Source of the DNA: Penelope pileata
Taxonomy: Eukaryota > Chordata > Aves > Galliformes > Cracidae
Length of the DNA stretch: 64,000 nt
Reading direction: 5' to 3'
Assembly (NCBI GenBank): GCA_013396635.1
Contig: WBMW01003233.1
Location: 682,018-746,017, forward strand
In this document: piece by piece, positions 48,958 to 60,822 of the stretch
Layout of the letters: each line of letters starts with the position of its first letter
Position numbering within the stretch: position 1 is the stretch's first letter
The notes under the pieces: model-generated
Seen by the model: only the letters and a program-made list of their open reading frames with translations
The model's database searches: none
What the model was told of the DNA's origin: nothing
Translations under genes and position numbers: made by a program

Positions 48958-50691
48958 GCTGATAGATAGTTTCTTCTTTCAAATGGATACCTGTCACCTT
49001 TCTCCTGGCACCCAGGTCTTAGCCAATTTAACTATACATGTTTAATGTTGTAGCAACCTGAAGTAGTAAAGTTGACTAAGTTCCCTCTCTAGTCCACAGT
49101 GCAACAGAAAGATCTTCAGAAGACAGTCAAGATCATAGCTAAACTTTCTATCTTAACAATATAAATCTTTACTAAGACCCTGCACGTAAGTTAAATGGTC
49201 TCTTCCCCAACATTTCTGCTGGGTGACACTAGTCTTCATTTTTGTTGACTAGATTTAACAGGACACTTTGTATATGTGACTCAAAATTCTTTCTCAAAAC
49301 ATTGTAAATTCTTCCTCCAAACATTGGTTTGGAGTGCAAAATTGGAACACCACATGTTCGTGCAATCTGTCCATCTCTGACAGCTTTGTTTCTTTATTCA
49401 GTGGCTGCTCTGGTGCTGATAGAGGTGTTAGAAGAAATTACCTATCATACGTGTGGCTTTGTAACTCATATTAATCAGTTTTATCACAGTTCTAGGGAAT
49501 CCCCAGAGACAGTACTCTGCTTCATTTTTAATTACAAAGTCACTTTTCATGTTTCTCAATACAGACAGCTGTTTAGCCATTCATAGAATCACCTTGTTCA
49601 AAATGTAGGATGCCAATATTAAAACTTTCTCCATCTTCTCTCAATTTAGCTATGAAGTTTTCACAAGTGGCATTCATCCCGATTTCTGTTCATCTGTTTC
49701 TAACGTATTATGTCTAACCCCAAGATAGCATATGATTCACCAAGTCATGTCACAATCACCTTCTCTTACCTAAAGTGCCTGAAATAAAATAAAGACTGAA
49801 AGATTGAAAGCAGAGTTGTGGCTTAGTTTAAAGCCAGGGTTAAAAAGGGATACATTTTTCAATTAAATCGTAACTGTATGTCAAATAGAAACAAATTTTA
49901 GTTATATAGGGCATACAAGGCAGTCAGAGAATGTGAACTCAAGCAAACATAAGAACTTCTCCAAGTACCTCAACAAATTTGTTTTATTTTTTAAATGAAC
50001 TACTTTAGAAATGGAATGGAATATTCATGAATTTTTAGACTCTTTTGACATTTTCAGATAACCAGTATATGGGTCTTTCAAAACATTTCAAAATCAAGGG
50101 TTGATTTGGTGATATAGTCAGATACATCTTTCTTACATACCTGTTTATTTACAAAAAATGCATACAAAATTCAGTTTTCTTAGACATAGTTAAATAATAA
50201 AAGGCTATTTCTTTGCCCAAAGTTTTAACCTTCAATCTACACAGAATTAATCTCTCACCTCTCCAATGAATTGTTTTTATCTCTCATTGTTGGCCTTTGG
50301 CAGTGTTTTCTCAGTTTTTGAAGTTTTTTGGACGATTCTGAAACACACCTTCACCAAACAATACCCATTACTTTGGTCTTCTACTTGTTACGGGTGGGGG
50401 ATCCTACTCTTTCAAGCAGAAGGAAATACACAGTATATGCCCCATCTTAAACTTAATGCGGGATAATAGGCCTATCCCAGCATCCACAAAATTTCATCTA
50501 CATTCTATCGCACTTATTTTATAATCTCAATCTTATTTGAAATGAAGTAATTGCAACCTTCTTGACAGTAGCCTGAGGCGACAATCAAAATAAAATCTTC
50601 ATGCTTGGAATGCTCATTTCATTGTGCATTTATGTCATGGGAAAAGTATCTGTAGTAGCTGTCTTATGTAGGGTGATACGGAATGGCATCG
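48958..50691. other. Unique non-coding stretch
   Basis: No supported gene. A lone tcatagaatca at about 49583-49593 looks like a CR1 terminal repeat word, but no CR1 body is attached. Confidence 0.5.
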
Positions 50692-51760
50692 AATCATAGA
50701 ATCATAAAATGGCTTAGGTTGGAAGGGACTTCAAAGATGATCAAGTTCCCAACCCTCTTGCCATGGGCAGGTTTGCCAATCAGTATATCAGGCTGCCCAA
50801 GACTTGAACTCATCTCCAGGGATGGGACATCCATAGCTTCTCTAGGCAAACTGTTCCAGTGTTTCACCAGTTTCTGAGTAAATAATTTCTTCCTATCATC
50901 TAACCTAAATCTCCCCTCTTTTAGTTTAAAGCCATTCCTCCTTGTGCTATCACTATCAGGCTATGTAAAAAGCTGGCCTCCCTCTTATTTATAAGCTCTG
51001 TACTGCAAGGCCACAATGAGGTCTTCCAACAGACTTCTCTTCTCCAAGTTAAACAAACCCTTCTCCTTCAGTCTTTCTTCATAGGAGAGATGCTCCAGCC
51101 CTCTGATCGTCTTTGTGGCCCTCCTCTGGATCTGCTCACACAGCTCCACACAGTTCTTGTGCTGGGGGCCCTAGACCTGTACGCAGTACTCCAGATGGGG
51201 CCTCAGAAGGGCAGAGTAGGTGGGGACAATCACTTCCTTCACCCTGCTGGCCACCCAGGATGCAGTTGGCCTTCCAAGCTGCAAGTGCACACTGCTGGCT
51301 CATGTCAAGCTTTTCATCCACCAGAATCCCCAAGTCCTTCTTTGGCAGGGCTGCACTCAGTGTGCAGTCTGTAGACATATCTGGGATTGCCCTGACCCAA
51401 GTGCAACACGTTGCACTTGGTCTTGTTGAATCTCATTCAGTTCTCATGGGTCTGCTTTTCAAGCCTGTCCAGATTCCTCTGAATGGCATCCCTTCCTTCT
51501 GTTGCGTTAACTGTATTATTCAGTTCAGTGGCATCAGCAAACTTGCTCAGAGTACACTCAATCCCTCTGTCCCATTGATAAAGGCGTTGAAAACACTGGT
51601 CCTGAGATGGACCCCTGGGGGATACCACTCACGACTGGCATCTACCTGGACGTAGAGCCATTGATCACAACCCTCTGCCTGAGATCATCCAATTAGTTCT
51701 TTATCCACTGAATAGTTCAGCCCTGAAATCCATCTCTCCAATTTAGAGAGGTCACTCTGC
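50692..51760 (-). mobile_element. CR1 LINE, 5'-truncated copy with 3' end, minus strand
   Basis: This is the longest CR1 in the window with a proper 3' end. In + coordinates it opens with the complemented terminal repeats (aatcatagaatcataaaatg), then gcttaggttggaagggactt, ccatgggcaggtttgcc and aaactgttccagtgtttcac. These form the 3' UTR up to about 51000. Minus-strand translation then gives the C-terminal part of ORF2: LPKKDLGILVDEKLDMSQQC and KANCILGGQQGEG within 51136-51378, and DAIQRNLDRLEKQ within 51437-51628. The ORF2 C-terminal region is broken by frameshifts and stops. Sense 5' truncation is at about 51760. Overlapping plus-strand frames of 180 and 94 codons here are shadows. Confidence 0.93.
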
Positions 51761-54700
51761 ATAGGTCACACTGCATCTAACTTTGGAAGCTAACTTTCAC
51801 CCAATTTTAGTGACTTTGTAAACAAGATGTCCTTAAGTGAGATCCTACAGGCTTGATATAGAAACAATGAAGAGAAGCTGGTGCTTTTGAAGAACCCTTT
51901 TTGACGACACTAATTCCTGAAGTTCAGCCACTTAAGTTTAGGCATAATGTGAAATCAGATAATTTACATTTGATCCTATGGCTATATGTGCCCTCCTCAT
52001 AGCATGGAATGAATCGAAAAGTAAAATGTCATGATAAACATGTGCAAGGGTCACCTTTATCCTTAATTTGCTTCAGAAGAGTACTGACACTTTTTTTGTC
52101 ATGACAGTGTACAAAATGTATGCCGAAATAATCACATTGCCAAAAATATTTTAGTATCTTCCAGCACACTCCCTCTAACATTCTCTTAAATTACTCCTCA
52201 GTTGCTCTAGCTGCAAATTGCATCAGCATGATTCTGATCACATCATTCAAATGTAGTTCACGTGTTTATATGAAACTTTCCCACATTTTATAACCTGATT
52301 TTTTTTTTACTCCATAGTGTTGGAGCAGAAACATACTATAGAAATTGCATACAGTTTATAAGAAAAAAATATATATATGCAAATCTTCACAAGGATCTTT
52401 CATCCATTGTTCCTAATAAGATAAACTTTTCTGCTTATACTCTTTAGTGGCTTTTATTGTTAAGGATAGATTAGGCTCATGAGTGAAAGCTATCCACTAT
52501 AAAATAATTTGTAGGAGCAACATAACAACTAGTATCAACCAGTGATCATGAACCATTATTCCTGGCTAGTACCGTTTTCACCACCTGGCTGATATTTATT
52601 GTTATCCACCTCATTCTTGCCCTTTTATTGTCCTCCACCTTTTAAGCCCTAGCCAACAACTCCACTAATGTTGCAACAAATTTACTGGCAAGCTCTGCAA
52701 CAGCTGAGCCCATCCCAGTTGCTCTGTGCCAGTCAGCCAGCTGGTAAGCTGAGAATGATCTGAGAACTGGCTGTAATGCTGTTTCACAGAGCAAAAAGAG
52801 ACCCTGAGGTATTTGTCTCAGAGAGGCTGTTTTTCTTTGCTATGATATTATTTTCTGATCATTGTTGCTGGCATAAAAATGTCAATACGGAGGTCAGAAA
52901 AGAGAAACATAAGGTAACTAGTTAGGAAACTGCACTTGGAGAGTAAGGAAATATTTCCTAATAGTGAGTGAAGAATTCTGCAAAATTCAAAATTAAGAAT
53001 AACTGAGGACAGTTGAAATATCACACTCACTTCCACAGTGATTTAACGAGGATGAGGTTTTTCCCTTTAAACGAACAGCTTAAAAGGACAAATGGATAAC
53101 TCAAGTCTTGCTGTTAATAGGTACTCTTTTTTTTTTTTTTTTTTTTTTTACCATTCATATATTCTCTCCTTTTACTGTCTTCCACTGCTTGCCTGAAAGC
53201 CTCTGTTTTCTCTCTCTTCTGCTACTTTTACTGTAGTATAGGTTTAGGAAGAAGATGAAGACATGGAGGAACCTCATTCAGCTGAGCTGTGCTTTGCTAG
53301 TTCTAGAAGTATTTTTCTCTCCTGGGGTCTGTTGGCATGGAGCTCTAATGACATAAAAATTACGTTCTCAGAGTTTTAGTTACCTCGGTGCTCCACATTA
53401 TATTGTTCTAATACACTGAGTGATGCCACATCAATAAATTATAAAGTCATTTGAACCTGGTCTCCCTCAGCAAGGTGAGTGCCCAGTCATTCAGCTAAAG
53501 GCATTCTGCTTTAATAAAAGTTTAATTTTATTCCAAATAGACTGTTATAGCTCTGGCAGTGTTGCATTCCTTTATGATTATTCAGGAGAAATTTGAAGGC
53601 AAGCTTTTAAGCACAGTAAGTTTTTAATGACAAAGCAGCGAAGTTAATGAAATATTAAAGGAAAGTCTTTCTAAAGAATGAGGAAATAAAAGATTATGCC
53701 TGACGCAAACTGCTAACACCGATTATTAGATCCATAGCTCCATATCATAATACTCCAGCAAGTTCTTAATTTCATCCCCAACCTCTTCACGGCATTTTTA
53801 TCTTTATGAACTGAACAGGCTGAGAGAATATGGTGGAGACTGAGATATGGTATTCTTTGGCAAGGAGGGGAACACAGATGGGTTGGTGGCCTGAATTTAA
53901 AAAACAAAGCAAACAAACAACATTTCTGTGTTTTAAATTCACCAACGTCACCATTGTGAATATGCAGTTCCCGAGGAAGCTAGCGGTTCTATAAAAAATA
54001 TCTTCCTGGTTCTCAATATCTTGTTAAATCCAGGTGGGAAACCTGAAAGTTTTGGAAATCTTGATGAACTTCTCAGAGTTAGCTAACTCAGCTAATTCCC
54101 ACACAGTTGATGTTTCTACAGGTACTTTGTAAAATATGTTCAAATTCAACAAGTTCCAGTGTGTCCTATACAAAATATGACGTAAGTCATGAAGCGATGC
54201 AATCTCAAAATTATGGTGGCAGGCAATACCCCTTGCAAGCCATCAAATCACCCTGCGAATTCTGAGCATACTCCTCAGGCATGGCTCTGTATTTCAGTAC
54301 CACTGTTGTGTACCTTACTCACTCAGAGTATAATTACTGTTAGAGGCTACTGACAAATTCTGTACAGTAATTAATTTTCTCCAATAAATTAACAAAATCA
54401 TTTGAATCTATAATGCTCCTAGTATGATAAGCACTGAATTGACTTTCACCTAGGTAGTACGCTTGGTTCTTAAACAGCAGCTGAAGTTTTTAAGCTCCAG
54501 AGGAAAAAAAAATCACTTTAGAACATCAGCTTGCTACTAGAATCACTATAAAAACATGAGATTCTCTCTAGAAGAAACAAAATCTGTTTTCACTTTCTCT
54601 GTTACCAGTATATGAAAAGGAGGAAACTACAGCATTTTTAACAGCAGGGATTGTATAAAATATTGCATCTGCAGCCCAAGTACCACCACTTTATCCTGGG

Positions 54701-54918
54701 ATTTCTGCCAAACCAGGAGGCAGTTCAGTTGTAATTAACATTTCTCATCCCAATATCATTGTTGATGAGTTTCCATGCAGTTCCAAGTACAGCTGCCTGC
54801 TACAGTAGCTCATTATAAACACAGGACCTCCTCTGACTCTCTTTCCTTCTGCTCTACTTATCATGGCGACTTTTCACTTTCTTCTAAAGAATTACTCAGT
54901 TACCTTCTTGCCAGGCTT
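51761..54918. other. Unique AT-rich non-coding stretch
   Basis: No gene or interspersed repeat is recognised. It holds the T23 tract at 53127-53149 and short AT repeats near 52367-52378. Confidence 0.55.
53127..53149. repeat. Poly(T) tract, T23
   Basis: Uninterrupted T23. The sequence 3' of it on + has no recognisable retrocopy. Confidence 0.9.
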
Positions 54919-55112
54919 TGTGAGGTAGCTCCATCATCTTTTATTTGAAGATCTGTGTATTGTTTTTGGCCTGATCAGTTTGAACTTCGTTGCCTTTACG
55001 AAGTCTTTCATCGTGTGAGGTAGCTCCATCATCTTTTATTTGAAGATCTGTGTATTGTTTTTGGCCTGATCAGTTTGAACTTCGTTGCCTTTACGAAGTC
55101 TTTCATCGTGTG
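54919..55112. repeat. Perfect tandem duplication of a 95-bp unit
   Basis: Copy 1 is 54919-55013, copy 2 is 55014-55108, and four more bases (55109-55112) continue the period. The two copies are identical at every position I compared. They start tgtgaggtagctccatcatc and end gaagtctttcatcg. Identity over 95 bp in otherwise diverged non-coding DNA means either a very recent duplication or an assembly/read artefact. A 61-codon plus frame (55050-55235) begins in copy 2. Confidence 0.97.
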
Positions 55113-56123
55113 TTTGGATCTGCTGGATTTCATTTCTTACTGAACAGATTCCACCTTGAGCTAGATGTCTTTCACCCCTTGTTAAATTATTTGTCCATTC
55201 AGTTTGGTGCTCAGATGAGCCAGATCATATCCTGACGCATTTCAGGCTGGCTTTTCTGAAATTCCTTGGCATCGCTTCTCTTGAGTTTCTTGGAAGCATA
55301 ACTAAAACTAAATGGAAGGCTCAGCAATTACAAGTGAAGTGGGGATGTGAGCAACTGTTCTTGAGGATAAATTGTATAAATGATCAGCATGAAACACAGT
55401 GGTAAAATGGTAACAAGCTGGCATGAGAAAATTACTTAGGAAAACAGACTTCATTTACATTTCTACAGTTGTTAATAGAGAAATCAAAAGAATGCACTGA
55501 ATAAGGACCTATTTTTAAAGGAATAGCTTCTATTATATTTTATCTGTAATATATTATTTGTCTTATTTCTACTGGAATTATTATTCCTAGGAAGTCATGG
55601 ACCAGAATCTTTGCTTAGCAGCAACCCTGTTTTTAACAGCTTATCATCTAAACAACTATGAAAGAAAACAACAAAACACAAACAAAATCAAAGGAAACAA
55701 AAAAATAAACTCAGCAGCTTTATCACTCACTTTCCTAACATAGTAACAACCTAAGCACTGAGCTTTTTCCTAAGGTGTTTTTGAGAAAATGAACAAACGA
55801 TGAAGACTAACAAACCTGACTGGTTGACAGGGGTAGGTGACCTCACTAATGAAGGAGAGAGAAGCATCAAGATGGGTGGAGCTAAATCATGTGTGGTCTC
55901 TCAAGTAGAGGCAAATTATTTAATCTTTGATGCAATAGGAACCAGAAATCCACTGAAACCAGGAAAATGAAGGGGTGGCCTAATTAGTGGTCTAGAAAAA
56001 TGACCTTTGCATCACTTTTTTAATGGAATGGGAAAATATTTGTTATGCCAAAGGAGAGTGCTCTACTTTCTGGCTGGCACCAATGTTCTCCTTCATTGTC
56101 AGGGAACGTTACACCCAACAATA
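55113..56123. other. Unique non-coding stretch
   Basis: No gene is recognised. The sequence at 55110-55300 has moderately long open runs in several frames, and I looked at it as a possible processed pseudogene without being able to name a parent. Confidence 0.45.
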
Positions 56124-56172
56124 GGGGAAGGAGAAGGGGAAGAGGAAAAAGGGGAAAGGGAAGGGGAAGAGA
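56124..56172 (+). repeat. Polypurine tract, GGGGAA-rich
   Basis: About 49 purines without interruption, built from ggggaag, gagg and gggaaa words with partial mirror symmetry. Such tracts can form triplex (H-DNA) structures. It explains the Glu/Gly/Lys-rich stretch in the overlapping 73-codon frame at 56007-56228. Confidence 0.9.
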
Positions 56173-59100
56173 ATGACAGAAATCCAGATTCTATTCTCAG
56201 CTGTCTTAAACAGACTTTTCTAATCTAGCATGGATACAATTAAGAGTAAAAGGCTGTCCAGTAAGGCCATGTGGGTTCTAAGCTGGCCCAGAGCTTTAAA
56301 TGTGGATATATGAATCATTGCCTTAAGCCATAATGGATTCCTACTGCAGGATCAACAATATTTGGAAAAAAGATGAAATTAAAGTTCAATAATATGTATT
56401 AAACATTTATTTCTGGTCTAGCAATACATATCTCTGAAAAAAATATCCAAACATGGAGGAAGAAAAACTATGGCAAAGATCTGGTGCCAAAGAGAACGAG
56501 GTAACAGGTTTTATTATAATAACTATTAAAGTCTTGTGCTTTGGAATTGTTATTGAAGGGAGGCTCATAAGTCTCAGTCATCAAGAACATGGACACTTTT
56601 AATGTCCAAATGATGAGACCGGGTCTCATCATAATCTAATATGTACCTCATATAGAGCAATTAAATATAAGGATTTTAAACCAACTCAACATTGCAAAAT
56701 TCTGGATATTTTTGAAAAATAGCTTTTCCACAATTTTATGATTCAATGGTGAAAACAAATTAAAAAATAAACAAAATCAAAACAAAATAGAAAGGTTGTA
56801 TTTAGAAAGACAAGTTGATGTGAGGATTTCCTATTCAAAAATGTCATAATGTAGCCATAATGCAGTTTTGTCAGCCACAAAATCTTGTGTGAAACAATTA
56901 TCTTTTCCCAAAATTGATTTCTTGTAAACTAAACAAGAATGTACTTTCAATGTACATTCAAAGAACAACCTCTGGAATAATTTTTTAAGATATATTGTGG
57001 GTGATTCTACAGTGCTGGAGGAGGTGGGCAGGGGGAAAATTTTCTTTTGAAAAATTTCTGACCAACATCTGGTGGCTTGTTACTGGACTCAAAAAATCCT
57101 TCTTCTGTAAATGACATGCCTTTAATGACATTAGTAGAAACAAAGGGTTTACTAAAACTCCTTAAACTTCAAATTATTCAATAAATTCCATGTGTGTCAT
57201 CAGTGAATGATTTAGGGAACCACACCCACATCTCAAATTCTCATGAAAAATTTTTGTACTCACACAAAAATGATTTCAAGAATGAGTGATAACACTCCAC
57301 AGCCAAGAGAAAAAGCAGATTTTTTGCACTATCATTTTGTTTGTAATGATTCAGCCTTGCCAAAAGCGATGAATGTAAATCAGATATATTTATGATGTAA
57401 AGCCCCTACAGTGTTCAGTGTTGTTAATATCTTTCATTTTTCTTGTTCACATCAAATACCTGTCACTCTAACTTGAAGTTCATGCTGCTTCATGGAGCAC
57501 CCAGAAATCTCAGAAAAAAATGTTCTTTTCAAGAAAAGCAATAAAATTTTGTCAGTTTATATTTGAGACAGCTGTGTTTTTTAGGATAAAATCTTATTTA
57601 GAGCTCTGATTTCTTTCAGGCATCTGCTTTTTTTGTTGTTGTTGAAAAAAAAGAGAATTGTTAAATCTTACATTTGAGGGCATGTTTGCATAAAACACAT
57701 ATTTTAAAATTTGTTAAGGCTTGAGCAAATTAGCAGCATCTGTCCGACGTGAGGCTTTATAATAGTTTGAGAGAGTTTCCTCTGAGGGCAGAAAATATTT
57801 TTAAGATCACCACATTCTTTCAGATTCTCCCATGGAAAAAAAATTGCCAAACTCTGTTTATAGCTATTTGAAATAGTGTTGTATATTAATGTTGACCATT
57901 TAAACTTTCTTTGAGGTAAGGAAAAGGGGTCTGAAAAATAAACTTGTTCAGTTATGTGTTTCAGCCTTTGGTAAGGACATAAATGAAAGCAGCATGATGT
58001 GCTTTCTTGCTTGAGTTTGTTATTATTTGCTTTGTCCTAAGGTGAAAACAAACAGAAGCCCTAAGTCCATGGAGAACAGATTTGCAGGCCTATGATAGAG
58101 ACTCCACTCCGTGATAGCTGATGGCTACATTTTGGCTTTATCAAATTTGAAGATAAATATTTTGTGCCACTATCCCTTCAAGTAAGATGAAGCACCTCTT
58201 TTCTTTGTCAAGAGGCCAGTGAGGAGGCAAGACAGTAACAGAGCTCCAGAAAAGTTTTTAATTAGCAGTGAGAAACCTGGTGGACCACAAGTCAGACTTA
58301 ACAGGTCAAAGCTTTTCTGCATCATGGAATGTCTTAACAGTCTTAAAAGCACAGAGTATTGCACTAGCTTCAGTAAAACTACATATCAGATTGACTAAAA
58401 ATACCACATTACTATATATTTGGAAGTACTTCACAAGCAGCAAGTGTGCACGCTTGACTATTCCCTAGCAAGCACTTGATTTTTTCCATTGAAGTTACAA
58501 GCTATAGCGGGAGCATTGTTGCATCTCTTAAAATATGCTGATAAACCAGTTAAAGTAGTACATTGTCCCTAATACGGACGGAGGTAGATCAGTAGAACTT
58601 TTTCCTTTGGCATACAAGACTATCTGCTCATATTAAGCAGTTGTATAGTGCTATTACTATACAGGCATGTCTATACAGCAGAATTAAGACCTTTTCAGGG
58701 CCATAGTAAATGGATTCTCATTATGCCTGCTAAATAAAATAGGTCAAGTTTCCCCAAACTGTTCCAGGAGTCTACATCCTGAGAATTCCTTTGGTATCCT
58801 CACAGGCCAAGGATCTCTGACACGTCCTCAAATTCATGCTATTTCAATATCATTCTAATGAACTACAATATAAGCTTCATTTTACTGTAGTCTTTTATGT
58901 TATCTGAACTGAAAAAAATATATAAAAACAAATAATTAAGTGTTGGGTCCAGATGTACACCACATGGAGCCTAAGGGAGACCTATGGCCAAGCCCTGTGT
59001 AGATTGGACAGCAGCCAGACAGTATTCCTTGGCCTCAGGCATAAAAATGGTCCTTAGCCCTCTTTTAGTTAATAGCATTGATATAGCCTTACACTCACAG

Positions 59101-60029
59101 ACAAGTATTCCAAGTGTCTAAGTGTGATTTAAACCTTCAGCTATCCAGAATCTCTGCAGCCTCCTCATACCCACCAAAATCATCCTAAAATGATTGTACA
59201 GAGGGAAAGGCAAAACTAAAGTGTCTTTCCCCATCTCTTTCTAAGATGAAACATATATTTCAAAGCAATTCTTTACATTCATTTAAGACAAATAAAACAA
59301 ATCAGTGTATTTTTTCTCCAGAGTTTATTTTGTATCTGTCAAATGTAATGTATTTTTAATGTGAAATTAAATGTTTTGGTAAAAAATACATAAATGAAGT
59401 TTCACATTTCTCAAAACTTTTTTTCTGCATTGTAAATTACAACTTTAATTGTAAAAGAAGTCGTGGTAATTACAATGAATTCCTCAATGAAATGAACTAA
59501 TGAAAATTACTGTTTCGTCTCTGTCCAATGAATAACCAAAATGCATTGTTGCATGACTATTTTTCTTTTAAAATTTGCTTTGAAAATCGTGGAGAAAAGG
59601 GGCATTACTGTAATGGATGTTGTATCTTTCATGGAAAGGCAATATGTTCCAAAAGAAGTCAGGACCTTAGTTTGATCTGATGCATGAGCAGACAGTCTGA
59701 AGCCTCTGTGTGCCTCTTATGAATTCCCTGTTAGGATAAAGAAGAATTTTGTCCACTTTATGGAAGATGAATACCCACTAGTTACCATTGAAGCTGATGC
59801 TCAGAGGAGACAGGACTTTATGTCCACTCTATCTACCTTGTGAGCAGCCTCTGTCGGGAATGGAGTCTTTCTGCACCATTTTGGTGGTGTGTATCCACCA
59901 AAATGAACAAAATTTTGTTTAACATCTTGGCAACACAGGAGTCAAGTCCTCATTCTTTAGCAATCACAAAGATCCTGCAGTTCTATAGCATCTGTTACAG
60001 GTGCCCATTGCAATGTACAGACTCCTCCT
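56173..60029. other. Unique AT-rich non-coding stretch
   Basis: Nearly 4 kb with no gene or interspersed repeat that I can identify. Open frames are 66 codons or fewer. Confidence 0.55.
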
Positions 60030-60822
60030 GAGGCCAATGGGATGAGTTTTGACAAGACCAGGTGCTGGGTCCTGCACTTTGGTCTCAATAACCCCATGCA
60101 GCACTATAGGCTTGGAGCAGAGTGGCTGGAAGACTGTGCAGAGGAAAAGGACCTGGGGGTCTTGGTTGATGCTCCACTGAAGATGAGCCAACAGTGTGCC
60201 CAGGTGGCCAAGAAAGCCTATGGCATCCTGGTCTGCATCAGAAATAGTGTGGCCAGCAGAAGCAGCGAGGTGATTGCCCCCCTGTACTCTGGTGAGGAGG
60301 CACCTCGAGTACTTTCTTCATTTTTGGGCCCCTCACTACAAGAAAGACGTTGAGGCCCTGAAGCGTGTTCAGATGAGGGCAACAAAGCTGGTGAAGGATC
60401 TAGAGCACAAGTCTTATGAGGAACAGCTGAAGGAACTGGGATTGTTTAGTCTGGAGAAGAGGAGGCTCAGAGGAGACCTTATTGCACTCTACAACTACCA
60501 GAAAGAAGGTTGTGGTGAGATGGGGGTCGGCTTCTTCTCCCTGATAACAGTGATAGGACAAGAGGGAATGGCCTCAAGTTGCACCGGGGGAGGTTTGGGT
60601 TGGATATTAGGATAAAATTCTACTCTGAAAGAGTGATCAGGTACTGGAACAGGCTGCCCAGGGAGGTGGTGAAGTCACTGTCCCTGGAGGTGTTCAAGGT
60701 CTGTCTAGATGTGGCACTTAGGGACATGGTTTAGTGGACAATATTGGTGGTAGGTGTAAGGTTGGACTAGATGATCTTGGAGGTCTTTTCCAACCTTGAT
60801 GATTCGATGATTCTATGATTCT
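60030..60822 (+). mobile_element. CR1 LINE, 5'-truncated copy with 3' end, plus strand
   Basis: This copy covers the C-terminal third of CR1 ORF2 plus a complete 3' UTR and tail. Frame 1 (60042-60353) reads MSFDKTRCWVLHFG, YRLGAEWLEDC, EEKDLGVLVDAPLKMSQQC and KKAYGILVCIRN. A frameshift near 60300 moves coding to the frame at 60274-60615, with HLEYFLHFWAPHYKKDVEAL, RVQMRATKLVKDLEHKSYEE and LGLFSLEKRRLRGDLIALYN. A second frameshift lies near 60550. The 3' UTR holds tactggaacaggctgcccag, cctggaggtgttcaaggtct, gacatggtttagtgg and ctagatgatcttggaggtct. The tail is gatgattcgatgattctatg plus attctta, the CR1 terminal repeats. It is inactive but is the best-preserved ORF2 segment here. Confidence 0.95.

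Noticed and set aside
49583..49620. Possible CR1 tail (tcatagaatca)
   Set aside because: Only about 11 bp match a CR1 terminal repeat, and no CR1 3' UTR wording follows.
51113..51655. 180-codon plus-strand open frame
   Set aside because: It is antisense to the recognisable CR1 ORF2 remnant on the minus strand (LPKKDLGILVDEKLDMSQQC).
55110..55300. Possible processed-pseudogene fragment beside the 95-bp duplication
   Set aside because: Several frames stay open for short runs but none gives a peptide I can assign, and there is no poly(A) tail or target duplication.
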